Shown piece after piece: positions 13,256 through 28,014 of a DNA stretch of 64,000 nt. A program made the position numbers and the translations under genes. The notes under the pieces were generated by a model. That model saw only the letters and a program-made list of their open reading frames with translations, had not been told where the DNA came from and made no database searches. The DNA is from Toxonevra muliebris. Lineage: Eukaryota > Arthropoda > Insecta > Diptera > Pallopteridae. Numbering within the stretch: position 1 is the first letter of the stretch; each line of letters opens with the position of its first letter. The stretch covers positions 17,490-81,489 of the forward strand of contig CAVNUY010000029.1 of assembly GCA_963691655.1 (NCBI GenBank). The letters run 5' to 3'.

Positions 13256-15989
13256 ATAGGGGAGAAGACGTTTTATACTGTCGGAGACACCTTTTCTATA
13301 GGAGAGAAGACGTTTTATACTGTCGCAGACACCTTTTCTATGGGGGAGAAGACGATTTATACTGTCGGAGACACCTTTTCTATAGAGGAGAAGACGTTTT
13401 ATACTGTCGGAGACACCTTTTCTATGGGGAGAAGACGTTTTATACTGTCGGAGACACCTTTTCTATAGGGGAGAAGACGATTTATACTGTCGCAGACACC
13501 TTTTCTATAGGGGAGAAGACGATTTATACTGTCGGAGACACCTTTTCTATAGGAGAGAAGACGTTTTATGCTGTCGCAGACACCTTTTCTATAGGGGAGA
13601 AGACGATTTATACTGTCGCAGACACCTTTTCTATAGGGGAGAAGACGATTTATACTGTCGGAGACACCTTTTCTATAGGGGAGAAGACGTTTTATACTGT
13701 CGCAGACACCTTTTCTATAGGGGAGAAGACGATTTATACTGTCGGAGACACCTTTTCTATGGGGAGAAGACGTTTTATACTGTCGGAGACACCTTTTCTA
13801 TAGGGGAGAAGACGATTTATACTGTCGGAGACACCTTTTCTATAGGGGAGAAGACGATTTATACTGTCGCAGACACCTTTTCTATAGGGGAGAAGACGAT
13901 TTATACTGTCGCAGACACCTTTTCTATAGGGGAGAAGACGATTTATACTGTCGGAGACACCTTTTCTATAGGAGAGAAGACGTTTTATACTGTCGCAGAC
14001 ACCTTTTCTATAGGGGAGAAGACGATTTATACTGTCGGAGACACCTTTTCTATAGGGGAGAAGACGATTTATACTGTCGGAGACACCTTTTCTATGGGGA
14101 GAAGACGTTTTATACTGTCGCAGACACCTTTTCTATAGGGGAGAAGACGATTTATACTGTCGGAGACACCTTTTCTATAGGTGAGAAGACGTTTTATACT
14201 GTCGGAGACACCTTTTCTATAGGGGAGAAGACGTTTTATACTGTCGGAGACACCTTTTCTATAGGAGAGAAGACGTTTTATGCTGTCGGAGACACCTTTT
14301 CTATGGGGGAGAAGACGATTTATACTGTCGGAGACACCTTTTCTATAGGAGAGAAGACGTTTTATGCTGTCGCAGACACCTTTTCTATAGGGGAGAAGAC
14401 GATTTATACTGTCGCAGACACCTTTTCTATAGGGGAGAAGACGATTTATACTGTCGGAGACACCTTTTCTATAGGGGAGAAGACGATTTATACTGTCGCA
14501 GACACCTTTTCTATAGGAGAGAAGACGTTTTATACTGTCGCAGACACCTTTTCTATAGGGGAGAAGACGTTTTATACTGTCGGAGACACCTTTTCTATAG
14601 GGGAGAAGACGTTTTATACTGTCGCAGACACCTTTTCTATGGGGGAGAAGACGATTTATACTGTCGGAGACACCTTTTCTATAGGAGAGAAGACGTTTTA
14701 TGCTGTCGCAGACACCTTTTCTATAGGGGAGAAGACGATTTATACTGTCGCAGACACCTTTTCTATAGGGGAGAAGACGATTTATACTGTCGGAGACACC
14801 TTTTCTATAGGGGAGAAGACGTTTTATACTGTCGGAGACACCTTTTCTATGGGGAGAAGACGTTTTATACTGTCGGAGACACCTTTTCTATGGGGAGAAG
14901 ACGTTTTATACTGTCGGAGACACCTTTTCTATAGGGGAGAAGACGATTTATACTGTCGGACACACCTTTTCTATAGGGGAGAAGACGTTTTATACTGTCG
15001 GAGACACCTTTTCTATAGGGGAGAAGACGATTTATACTGTCGCAGACACCTTTTCTATAGGGGAGAAGACGATTTATACTGTCGCAGACACCTTTTCTAT
15101 AGGGGAGAAGACGTTTTATACTGTCGCAGACACCTTTTCTATAGGGGAGAAGACGATTTATACTGTCGGAGACACCTTTTCTATAGGGGAGAAGACGATT
15201 TATACTGTCGGAGACACCTTTTCTATGGGGAGAAGACGTTTTATACTGTCGCAGACACCTTTTCTATAGGGGAGAAGACGATTTATACTGTCGGAGACAC
15301 CTTTTCTATAGGGGAGAAGACGTTTTATACTGTCGCAGACACCTTTTCTATAGGGGAGAAGACGATTTATACTGTCGGAGACACCTTTTCTATGGGGAGA
15401 AGACGTTTTATACTGTCGCAGACACCTTTTCTATAGGGGAGAAGACGATTTATACTGTCGGAGACACCTTTTCTATGGGGAGAAGACGTTTTATACTGTC
15501 GCAGACACCTTTTCTATAGGGGAGAAGACGATTTATACTGTCGGACACACCTTTTCTATAGGGGAGAAGACGTTTTATACTGTCGCAGACACCTTTTCTA
15601 TAGGGGAGAAGACGTTTTATACTGTCGCAGACACCTTTTCTATAGGGGAGAAGACGTTTTATACTGTCGGAGACACCTTTTCTATAGGGGAGAAGACGTT
15701 TTATACTGTCGGAGACACCTTTTCAATAGGGGAGAAGACGATTTATACTGTCGGAGACACCTTTTCTATAGGGGAGAAGACGTTTTATACTGTCGGAGAC
15801 ACCTTTTCTATGGGGAGAAGACGTTTTATACTGTCGGAGACACCTTTTCTATAGGGGAGAAGACGATTTATACTGTCGGAGACACCTTTTCTATAGGGGA
15901 GAAGACGATTTATACTGTCGGAGACACCTTTTCTATGGGGAGAAGACGTTTTATACTGTCGGAGACACCTTTTCTATAGGGGAGAAGAC

Positions 15990-16700
15990 GATTTATACTG
16001 TCGAACACACCTTTTCTATAGGGGAGAAGACGTTTTATACTGTCGGACACACCGTTTCTATAGGGGAGAAGACGTTTTATACTGTCGGAGACACCTTTTC
16101 TATAGGGGAGAAGACGTTTTATACTGTCGCAGACACCTTTTCTATAGGGGAGAAGACGATTTATACTGTCGGAGACACCTTTTCTATAGGGGAGAAGACG
16201 ATTTATACTGTCGGAGACACCTTTTCTATGGGGAGAAGACGTTTTATACTGTCGGAGACACCTTTTCTATAGGGGAGAAGACGATTTATACTGTCGAACA
16301 CACCTTTTCTATAGGGGAGAAGACGTTTTATACTGTCGGACACACCGTTTCTATAGGGGAGAAGACGTTTTATACTGTCGGAGACACCTTTTCTATAGGG
16401 GAGAAGACGTTTTATACTGTCGGACACACCTTTTCTATAGGGGAGAAGACGTTTTATACTGTCGCAGACACCTTTTCTATAGGGGAGAAGACGATTTATA
16501 CTGTCGGAGACACCTTTTCTATAGGGGAGAAGACGATTTATACTGTCGGAGACACCTTTTCTATGGGGAGAAGACGTTTTATACTGTCGGAGACACCTTT
16601 TCTATAGGGGAGAAGACGATTTATACTGTCGAACACACCTTTTCTATAGGGGAGAAGACGTTTTATACTGTCGGACACACCGTTTCTATAGGGGAGAAGA
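15990..16700 (+). repeat. Triplicated CGAACACACC / CACACCGTTT cassette
   Basis: A unit with TCGAACACACC followed by a unit with CGGACACACCGTTT occurs three times, with ACCGTTT at 16,051, 16,344 and 16,679. Spacings are 293 bp (seven monomers including one 41-bp unit) and 335 bp (eight including one). A single copy of the T40>G change is found elsewhere, at 4,344, placing the cassette at the left end of the ~12.4-kb-spaced duplication. Confidence 0.86.
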
Positions 16701-16894
16701 CGTTTTATACTGTCGGAGACACCTTTTCTATAGGGGAGAAGACGTTTTATACTGTCGGAGACACCTTTTCTATAGGGGAGAAGACGATTTATACTGTCGC
16801 AGACACCTTTTCTATAGGGGAGAAGACGATTTATACTGTCGGAGACACCTTTTCTATAGGGGAGAAGACGTTTTATACTGTCGGAGACACCTTT

Positions 16895-16943
16895 TCTATG
16901 GGGAGAAGACGTTTTATAGTTTTATACTGTCGGAGACACCTTT
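16895..16943 (+). repeat. Second copy of the 8-bp duplication monomer, here also lacking A6 (49 bp)
   Basis: It carries the same GTTTTATA duplication as the unit at 4,434 but starts CTATGGGG, so it is one base shorter. The flank to the right matches the 4.4-kb copy for over 1 kb. Confidence 0.92.
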
Positions 16944-17992
16944 TCTATAGGGGAGAAGACGTTTTATACTGTCGCAGACACCTTTTCTATACGGGAGAAG
17001 ACGATTTATACTGTCGGAGACACCTTTTCTATAGGGGAGAAGACGTTTTATACTGTCGGAGACACCTTTTCTATAGGAGAGAAGACGTTTTATACTGTCG
17101 GAGACACCTTTTCTATAGGAGAGAAGACGTTTTATACTGTCGGAGACACCTTTTCTATAGGGGAGAAGACGATTTATACTGTCGGAGACACCTTTTCTAT
17201 AGGAGAGAAGACGTTTTATACTGTCGCAGACACCTTTTCTATAGGGGAGAAGACGATTTATACTGTCGGAGACACCTTTTCTATAGGGGAGAAGACGTTT
17301 TATACTGTCGGAGACACCTTTTCTATGGGGAGAAGACGTTTTATACTGTCGGAGACACCTTTTCTATAGGGGAGAAGACGATTTATACTGTCGGACACAC
17401 CTTTTCTATAGGGGAGAAGACGTTTTATACTGTCGGAGACACCTTTTCTGACACCTTTTCTATAGGGGAGAAGACGTTTTATACTGTCGGAGACACCTTT
17501 TCTATAGGGGAGAAGACGTTTTATACTGTCGGAGACACCTTTTCTATAGGAGAGAAGACGTTTTATACTGTCGCAGACACCTTTTCTATAGGGGAGAAGA
17601 CGATTTATACTGTCGGAGACACCTTTTCTATAGGGGAGAAGACGTTTTATACTGTCGGAGACACCTTTTCTATAGGGGAGAAGACGATTTATACTGTCGC
17701 AGACACCTTTTCTATAGGGGAGAAGACGATTTATACTGTCGGAGACACCTTTTCTATAGGAGAGAAGACGTTTTATACTGTCGCAGACACCTTTTCTATA
17801 GGGGAGAAGACGATTTATACTGTCGGAGACACCTTTTCTATAGGGGAGAAGACGTTTTATACTGTCGGAGACACCTTTTCTATAGGGGAGAAGACGATTT
17901 ATACTGTCGCAGACACCTTTTCTATAGGGGAGAAGACGATTTATACTGTCGCAGACACCTTTTCTATAGGGGAGAAGACGATTTATACTGTC
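16911..17992 (+). repeat. 1.08-kb block, copy 2 (copy 1 at 4,451-5,532)
   Basis: This partners the 4,451-5,532 block at a 12,460-bp offset with essentially one noted substitution. Its left boundary is a Δ6 unit, unlike copy 1, so the duplication endpoint or a later conversion tract lies near 16,895. Confidence 0.88.
17438..17461 (+). repeat. 12-bp internal duplication, partner of 4,978
   Basis: GACACCTTTTCT is doubled, exactly 12,460 bp after the event at 4,978. Confidence 0.9.
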
Positions 17993-20259
17993 GGAGACAC
18001 CTTTTCTATAGGGGAGAAGACGTTTTATACTGTCGGAGACACCTTTTCTATAGGGGAGAAGACGTTTTATACTGTCGGGGACACCTTTTCTATAGGGGAG
18101 AAGACGATTTATACTGTCGCAGACACCTTTTCTATAGGGGAGAAGACGTTTTATACTGTCGCAGACACCTTTTCTATAGGGGAGAAGACGATTTATACTG
18201 TCGCAGACACCTTTTCTATAGGGGAGAAGACGATTTATACTGTCGCAGACACCTTTTCTATAGGGGAGAAGACGATTTATACTGTCGCAGACACCTTTTC
18301 TATAGGGGAGAAGACGATTTATACTGTCGCAGACACCTTTTCTATAGGGGAGAAGACGTTTTATACTGTCGGAGACACCTTTTCTATAGGGGAGAAGACG
18401 ATTTATACTGTCGCAGACACCTCTTCTACAGGGGAGAAGACGATTTATACTGTCGCAGACACCTTTTCTATAGGGGAGAAGACGATTTATACTGTCGGAG
18501 ACACCTTTTCTATAGGAGAGAAGACGTTTTATACTGTCGGAGACACCTTTTCTATAGGGGAGAAGACGTTTTATACTGTCGGGGACACCTTTTCTATAGG
18601 GGAGAAGACGTTTTATACTGTCGGAGACACCTTTTCTATAGGAGAGAAGACGTTTTATACTGTCGGAGACACCTTTTCTATAGGAGAGAAGACGTTTTAT
18701 ACTGTCGCAGACACCTTTTCTATAGGGGAGAAGACGATTTATACTGTCGGAGACACCTTTTCTATAGGAGAGAAGACGATTTATACTGTCGGAGACACCT
18801 TTTCTATAGGGGAGAAGACGATTTATACTGTCGGAGACACCTTTTCTATGGGGAGAAGACGTTTTATACTGTCGGAGACACCTTTTCTATAGGGGAGAAG
18901 ACGATTTATACTGTCGGACACACCTTTTCTATAGGGGAGAAGACGTTTTATACTGTCGGAGACACCTTTTCTATAGGGGAGAAGACGTTTTATACTGTCG
19001 GAGACACCTTTTCTATAGGGGAGAAGACGTTTTATACTGTCGGAGACACCTTTTCTATAGGAGAGAAGACGTTTTATACTGTCGCAGACACCTTTTCTAT
19101 AGGGGAGAAGACGATTTATACTGTCGGAGACACCTTTTCTATAGGGGAGAAGACGTTTTATACTGTCGGAGACACCTTTTCTATAGGGGAGAAGACGATT
19201 TATACTGTCGCAGACACCTTTTCTATAGGGGAGAAGACGATTTATACTGTCGGAGACACCTTTTCTATAGGAGAGAAGACGTTTTATACTGTCGCAGACA
19301 CCTTTTCTATAGGGGAGAAGACGATTTATACTGTCGGAGACACCTTTTCTATAGGGGAGAAGACGATTTATACTGTCGGAGACACCTTTTCTATGGGGAG
19401 AAGACGTTTTATACTGTCGGAGACACCTTTTCTATAGGGGAGAAGACGTTTTATACTGTCGGAGACACCTTTTCTATAGGGGAGAAGACGATTTATACTG
19501 TCGGAGACACCTTTTCTATAGGGGAGAAGACGTTTTATACTGTCGGAGACACCTTTTCTATAGGGGAGAAGACGTTTTATACTGTCGGAGACACCTTTTC
19601 TATAGGGGAGAAGACGTTTTATACTGTCGGAGACACCTTTTCTATGGGGAGAAGACGTTTTATACTGTCGGAGACACCTTTTCTATAGGGGAGAAGACGT
19701 TTTATACTGTCGGAGACACCTTTTCTATGGGGAGAAGACGTTTTATACTGTCGGAGACACCTTTTCTATAGGGGAGAAGACGATTTATACTGTCGGACAC
19801 ACCTTTTCTATAGGGGAGAAGAAGTTTTATACTGTCGGAGACACCTTTTCTATAGGGGAGAAGACGTTTTATACTGTCGGAGACACCTTTTCTATAGGGG
19901 AGAAGACGTTTTATACTGTCGGAGACACCTTTTCTATAGGAGAGAAGACGTTTTATACTGTCGGAGACACCTTTTCTATAGGGGAGAAGACGATTTATAC
20001 TGTCGGAGACACCTTTTCTATAGGAGAGAAGACGTTTTATACTGTCGCAGACACCTTTTCTATAGGGGAGAAGACGATTTATACTGTCGGAGACACCTTT
20101 TCTATAGGGGAGAAGACGTTTTATACTGTCGGAGACACCTTTTCTATAGGGGAGAAGACGTTTTATACTGTCGGAGACACCTTTTCTATAGGGGAGAAGA
20201 CGATTTATACTGTCGGACACACCTTTTCTATAGGGGAGAAGACGTTTTATACTGTCGGA

Positions 20260-20283
20260 GACACCTTTTCTGACACCTTTTCT
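20260..20283 (+). repeat. 12-bp internal duplication, partner of 7,841
   Basis: GACACCTTTTCT is doubled. It is colinear with the variant at 7,841 (offset 12,419, one monomer short of the neighbouring offset) and follows the rare C17>A unit (GAAGAAGTTTT) at 19,822, just as 7,841 follows the one at 7,361. Confidence 0.88.
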
Positions 20284-23200
20284 ATAGGGGAGAAGACGTT
20301 TTATACTGTCGGAGACACCTTTTCTATAGGGGAGAAGACGTTTTATACTGTCGGAGACACCTTTTCTATAGGGGAGAAGACGTTTTATACTGTCGGAGAC
20401 ACCTTTTCTATAGGGGAGAAGACGATTTATACTGTCGGAGACACCTTTTCTATAGGGGAGAAGACGTTTTATACTGTCGGAGACACCTTTTCTATAGGGG
20501 AGAAGACGATTTATACTGTCGGAGACACCTTTTCTATAGGGGAGAAGACGTTTTATACTGTCGGAGACACCTTTTCTATGGGGGAGAAGACGATTTATAC
20601 TGTCGGAGACACCTTTTCTATAGGGGAGAAGACGTTTTATACTGTCGGAGACACCTTTTCTATGGGGAGAAGACGTTTTATACTGTCGGACACACCTTTT
20701 CTATAGGGGAGAAGACGATTTATACTGTCGCAGACACCTTTTCTATAGGGGAGAAGACGATTTATACTGTCGCAGACACCTTTTCTATAGGAGAGAAGAC
20801 GTTTTATACTGTCGCAGACACCTTTTCTATGGGGGAGAAGACGATTTATACTGTCGGAGACACCTTTTCTATAGGGGAGAAGACGTTTTATACTGTCGGA
20901 GACACCTTTTCTATGGGGAGAAGACGTTTTATACTGTCGGAGACACCTTTTCTATGGGGAGAAGACGTTTTATACTGTCGCAGACACCTTTTCTATAGGG
21001 GAGAAGACGATTTATACTGTCGCAGACACCTTTTCTATAGGGGAGAAGACGATTTATACTGTCGGAGACACCTTTTCTATGGGGAGAAGACGTTTTATAC
21101 TGTCGGAGACACCTTTTCTATAGGGGAGAAGACGATTTATACTGTCGGAGACACCTTTTCTATAGGGGAGAAGACGATTTATACTGTCGCAGACACCTTT
21201 TCTATAGGGGAGAAGACGATTTATACTGTCGCAGACACCTTTTCTATAGGGGAGAAGACGATTTATACTGTCGGAGACACCTTTTCTATAGGAGAGAAGA
21301 CGTTTTATACTGTCGCAGACACCTTTTCTATAGGGGAGAAGACGATTTATACTGTCGGAGACACCTTTTCTATAGGGGAGAAGACGATTTATACTGTCGG
21401 AGACACCTTTTCTATGGGGAGAAGACGTTTTATACTGTCGCAGACACCTTTTCTATAGGGGAGAAGACGATTTATACTGTCGGAGACACCTTTTCTATAG
21501 GTGAGAAGACGTTTTATACTGTCGGAGACACCTTTTCTATAGGGGAGAAGACGTTTTATACTGTCGGAGACACCTTTTCTATAGGAGAGAAGACGTTTTA
21601 TGCTGTCGGAGACACCTTTTCTATGGGGGAGAAGACGATTTATACTGTCTCAGACACCTTTTTTATAGGGGAGAAGACGATTTATACTGTCGGAGACACC
21701 TTTTCTATAGGGGAGAAGACGTTTTATACTGTCGCAGACACCTTTTCTATAGGGGAGAAGACGATTTATACTGTCGGAGACACGTTTTCTATAGGTGAGA
21801 AGACGTTTTATACTGTCGGAGACACCTTTTCTATGGGGAGAAGACGTTTTATACTGTCGCAGACACCTTTTCTATAGGGGAGAAGACGATTTATACTGTC
21901 GGAGACACCTTTTCTATAGGTGAGAAGACGTTTTATACTGTCGGAGACACCTTTTCTATAGGGGAGAAGACGTTTTATACTGTCGGAGACACCTTTTCTA
22001 TAGGAGAGAAGACGTTTTATGCTGTCGCAGACACCTTTTCTATAGGAGAGAAGACGTTTTATACTGTCGCAGACACCTTTTCTATAGGGGAGAAGACGAT
22101 TTATACTGTCGGAGACACCTTTTCTATAGGGGAGAAGACGTTTTATACTGTCGGAGACACCTTTTCTATAGGAGAGAAGACGTTTTATACTGTCGCAGAC
22201 ACCTTTTCTATAGGGGAGAAGACGATTTATACTGTCGGAGACACCTTTTCTATAGGGGAGAAGACGATTTATACTGTCGGAGACACCTTTTCTATGGGGA
22301 GAAGACGTTTTATACTGTCGCAGACACCTTTTCTATAGGGGAGAAGACGATTTATACTGTCGGAGACACCTTTTCTATAGGTGAGAAGACGTTTTATAAT
22401 GTCGGAGACACCTTTTCTATAGGGGAGAAGACGATTTATACTGTCGCAGACACCTTTTCTATAGGGGAGAAGACGATTTATACTGTCGGAGACACCTTTT
22501 CTATGGGGAGAAGACGTTTTATACTGTCGCAGACACCTTTTCTATAGGGGAGAAGACGATTTATACTGTCGGAGACACCTTTTCTATAGGTGAGAAGACG
22601 TTTTATACTGTCGGAGACACCTTTTCTATAGGGGAGAAGACGTTTTATACTGTCGGAGACACCTTTTCTATAGGAGAGAAGACGTTTTATGCTGTCGCAG
22701 ACACCTTTTCTATAGGGGAGAAGACGATTTATACTGTCGCAGACACCTTTTCTATGGGGAGAAGACGTTTTATACTGTCGGAGACACCTTTTCTATAGGG
22801 GAGAAGACGTTTTATGCTGTCGGAGACACCTTTTCTATAGGAGAGAAGACGTTTTATACTGTCGCAGACACCTTTTCTATAGGGGAGAAGACGATTTATA
22901 CTGTCGGAGACACCTTTTCTATAGGGGAGAAGACGATTTATACTGTCGGAGACACCTTTTCTATGGGGAGAAGACGTTTTATACTGTCGCAGACACCTTT
23001 TCTATAGGGGAGAAGACGTTTTATGCTGTCGGAGACACCTTTTCTATAGGAGAGAAGACGTTTTATACTGTCGCAGACACCTTTTCTATAGGGGAGAAGA
23101 CGATTTATACTGTCGGAGACACCTTTTCTATAGGGGAGAAGACGATTTATACTGTCGGAGACACCTTTTCTATGGGGAGAAGACGTTTTATACTGTCGCA

Positions 23201-24289
23201 GACACCTTTTCTATAGGGGAGAAGACGATTTATACTGTCGGAGACACCTTTTCTATAGGTGAGAAGACGTTTTATACTGTCGGAGACACCTTTTCTATAG
23301 GGGAGAAGACGTTTTATACTGTCGGAGACACCTTTTCTATAGGAGAGAAGACGTTTTATGCTGTCGCAGACACCTTTTCTATAGGGGAGAAGACGATTTA
23401 TACTGTCGCAGACACCTTTTCTATAGGGGAGAAGACGATTTATACTGTCGGAGACACCTTTTCTATAGGGGAGAAGACGTTTTATACTGTCGGAGACACC
23501 TTTTCTATGGGGAGAAGACGTTTTATACTGTCGGAGACACCTTTTCTATGGGGAGAAGACGTTTTATACTGTCGGAGACACCTTTTCTATAGGGGAGAAG
23601 ACGATTTATACTGTCGGACACACCTTTTCTATAGGGGAGAAGACGTTTTATACTGTCGGAGACACCTTTTCTATAGGGGAGAAGACGATTTATACTGTCG
23701 CAGACACCTTTTCTATGGGGAGAAGACGTTTTATACTGTCGGAGACACCTTTTCTATAGGGGAGAAGACGATTTATACTGTCGGACACACCTTTTCTATA
23801 GGGGAGAAGACGTTTTATACTGTCGGAGACAACTTTTCTATAGGGGAGAAGACGATTTATACTGTCGCAGACACCTTTTCTATAGGAGAGAAGACGTTTT
23901 ATACTGTCGCAGACACCTTTTCTATAGGGGAGAAGACGTTTTATACTGTCGGAGACACCTTTTCTATAGGGGAGAAGACGTTTTATACTGTCGCAGACAC
24001 CTTTTCTATGGGGGAGAAGACGATTTATACTGTCGGAGACACCTTTTCTATAGGAGAGAAGACGTTTTATGCTGTCGCAGACACCTTTTCTATGGGGGAG
24101 AAGACGATTTATACTGTCGGAGACACCTTTTCTATAGGGGAGAAGACGATTTATACTGTCGCAGACACCTTTTCTATAGGGGAGAAGACGATTTATACTG
24201 TCGGAGACACCTTTTCTATAGGGGAGAAGACGTTTTATACTGTCGCAGACACCTTTTCTATGGGGGAGAAGACGATTTATACTGTCGGA

Positions 24290-25688
24290 GACACCTTTTC
24301 TATAGGGGAGAAGACGATTTATACTGTCGCAGACACCTTTTCTATAGGGGAGAAGACGATTTATACTGTCGGAGACACCTTTTCTATAGGGGAGAAGACG
24401 TTTTATACTGTCGGAGACACCTTTTCTATGGGGAGAAGACGTTTTATACTGTCGGAGACACCTTTTCTATGGGGAGAAGACGTTTTATACTGTCGGAGAC
24501 ACCTTTTCTATAGGGGAGAAGACGATTTATACTGTCGGACACACCTTTTCTATAGGGGAGAAGACGTTTTATACTGTCGGAGACACCTTTTCTATAGGGG
24601 AGAAGACGATTTATACTGTCGCAGACACCTTTTCTATGGGGAGAAGACGTTTTATACTGTCGGAGACACCTTTTCTATAGGGGAGAAGACGATTTATACT
24701 GTCGGACACACCTTTTCTATAGGGGAGAAGACGTTTTATACTGTCGGAGACACCTTTTCTATAGGGGAGAAGACGATTTATACTGTCGCAGACACCTTTT
24801 CTATAGGGGAGAAGACGATTTATACTGTCGCAGACACCTTTTCTATAGGGGAGAAGACGATTTATACTGTCGGAGACACCTTTTCTATAGGAGAGAAGAC
24901 GTTTTATACTGTCGCAGACACCTTTTCTATAGGGGAGAAGACGTTTTATACTGTCGGAGACACCTTTTCTATAGGGGAGAAGACGATTTATACTGTCGCA
25001 GACACCTTTTCTATAGGGGAGAAGACGTTTTATACTGTCGGAGACACCTTTTCTATAGGGGAGAAGACGTTTTATACTGTCGGAGACACCTTTTCTATAG
25101 GGGAGAAGACGTTTTATACTGTCGGAGACACCTTTTCCATAGGGGAGAAGACGTTTTATACTGTCGGAGACACCTTTTCTATAGGGGAGAAGACGTTTTA
25201 TACTGTCGGAGACACCTTTTCTATAGGGGAGAAGACGTTTTATACTGTCGCAGACACCTTTTCTATAGGGGAGAAGACGTTTTATACTGTCGGAGACACC
25301 TTTTCTATAGAGGAGAAGACGATTTATACTGTCGGAGACGCCTTTTCTATAGGGGAGAAGACGATTTATACTGTCGGAGACACCTTTTCCATAGGGGAGA
25401 AGACGATTTATACTGTCGGAGACACCTTTTCCATAGGGGAGAAGACGTTTTATACTGTCGGAGACACCTTTTCCATAGGGGAGAAGACGTTTTATACTGT
25501 CGGAGACACCTTTTCTATAGGGGAGAAGACGTTTTATACTGTCGCAGACACCTTTTCTATAGGGGAGAAGACGTTTTATACTGTCGGAGACACCTTTTCT
25601 ATACGGGAGAAGACGTTTTATACTGTCGGAGACACCTTTTCTATAGGGGAGAAGACGTTTTATACTGTCGGAGACACCTTTTCTATAG
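24290..25688 (+). repeat. 1.4-kb block, copy 1 (copy 2 at 28,015-29,421)
   Basis: The copies match at an offset of 3,725 bp up to an 8-bp insertion in copy 2, and at 3,733 bp after it. Shared tags are the double CTATGGGG at 24,428 and 28,153, TTTTCCAT at 25,131 and 28,856, GAGACGCC near 25,335 and 29,068, and ACGGGAG at 25,601 and 29,334. They diverge at about 25,688 and 29,421. Confidence 0.88.
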
Positions 25689-28014
25689 GAGAGAAGACGT
25701 TTTATGCTGTCGCAGACACCTTTTCTATAGGAGAGAAGACGTTTTATACTGTCGCAGACACCTTTTCTATAGGGGAGAAGACGATTTATACTGTCGGAGA
25801 CACCTTTTCTATAGGGGAGAAGACGTTTTATACTGTCGGAGACACCTTTTCTATAGGAGAGAAGACGTTTTATACTGTCGCAGACACCTTTTCTATAGGG
25901 GAGAAGACGATTTATACTGTCGGAGACACCTTTTCTATAGGGGAGAAGACGATTTATACTGTCGGAGACACCTTTTCTATGGGGAGAAGACGTTTTATAC
26001 TGTCGCAGACACCTTTTCTATAGGGGAGAAGACGATTTATACTGTCGGAGACACCTTTTCTATAGGTGAGAAGACGTTTTATAATGTCGGAGACACCTTT
26101 TCTATAGGGGAGAAGACGATTTATACTGTCGCAGACACCTTTTCTATAGGGGAGAAGACGATTTATACTGTCGGAGACACCTTTTCTATGGGGAGAAGAC
26201 GTTTTATACTGTCGCAGACACCTTTTCTATAGGGGAGAAGACGATTTATACTGTCGGAGACACCTTTTCTATAGGTGAGAAGACGTTTTATACTGTCGGA
26301 GACACCTTTTCTATAGGGGAGAAGACGTTTTATACTGTCGGAGACACCTTTTCTATAGGAGAGAAGACGTTTTATGCTGTCGCAGACACCTTTTCTATAG
26401 GGGAGAAGACGATTTATACTGTCGCAGACACCTTTTCTATAGGGGAGAAGACGATTTATACTGTCGGAGACACCTTTTCTATAGGGGAGAAGACGTTTTA
26501 TACTGTCGGAGACACCTTTTCTATGGGGAGAAGACGTTTTATACTGTCGGAGACACCTTTTCTATGGGGAGAAGACGTTTTATACTGTCGGAGACACCTT
26601 TTCTATAGGGGAGAAGACGATTTATACTGTCGGACACACCTTTTCTATAGGGGAGTAGACGTTTTATACTGTCGGAGACACCTTTTCTATAGGGGAGAAG
26701 ACGATTTATACTGTCGCAGACACCTTTTCTATGGGGAGAAGACGTTTTATACTGTCGGAGACACCTTTTCTATAGGGGAGAAGACGTTTTATGCTGTCGG
26801 AGACACCTTTTCTATAGGAGAGAAGACGTTTTATACTGTCGCAGACACCTTTTCTATAGGGGAGAAGACGATTTATACTGTCGGAGACACCTTTTCTATA
26901 GGGGAGAAGACGATTTATACTGTCGGAGACACCTTTTCTATGGGGAGAAGACGTTTTATACTGTCGCAGACACCTTTTCTATAGGGGAGAAGACGTTTTA
27001 TGCTGTCGGAGACACCTTTTCTATAGGAGAGAAGACGTTTTATACTGTCGCAGACACCTTTTCTATAGGGGAGAAGACGATTTATACTGTCGGAGACACC
27101 TTTTCTATAGGGGAGAAGACGATTTATACTGTCGGAGACACCTTTTCTATGGGGAGAAGACGTTTTATACTGTCGCAGACACCTTTTCTATAGGGGAGAA
27201 GACGATTTATACTGTCGGAGACACCTTTTCTATAGGTGAGAAGACGTTTTATACTGTCGGAGACACCTTTTCTATAGGGGAGAAGACGTTTTATACTGTC
27301 GGAGACACCTTTTCTATAGGAGAGAAGACGTTTTATGCTGTCGCAGACACCTTTTCTATAGGGGAGAAGACGATTTATACTGTCGCAGACACCTTTTCTA
27401 TAGGGGAGAAGACGATTTATACTGTCGGAGACACCTTTTCTATAGGGGAGAAGACGTTTTATACTGTCGGAGACACCTTTTCTATGGGGAGAAGACGTTT
27501 TATACTGTCGGAGACACCTTTTCTATGGGGAGAAGACGTTTTATACTGTCGGAGACACCTTTTCTATAGGGGAGAAGACGATTTATACTGTCGGACACAC
27601 CTTTTCTATAGGGGAGAAGACGTTTTATACTGTCGGAGACACCTTTTCTATAGGGGAGAAGACGATTTATACTGTCGCAGACACCTTTTCTATGGGGAGA
27701 AGACGTTTTATACTGTCGGAGACACCTTTTCTATAGGGGAGAAGACGATTTATACTGTCGGAGACACCTTTTCTATAGGGGAGAAGACGATTTATACTGT
27801 CGCAGACACCTTTTCTATAGGAGAGAAGACGTTTTATACTGTCGCAGACACCTTTTCTATAGGGGAGAAGACGTTTTATACTGTCGGAGACACCTTTTCT
27901 ATAGGGGAGAAGACGTTTTATACTGTCGCAGACACCTTTTCTATGGGGGAGAAGACGATTTATACTGTCGGAGACACCTTTTCTATAGGAGAGAAGACGT
28001 TTTATGCTGTCGCA

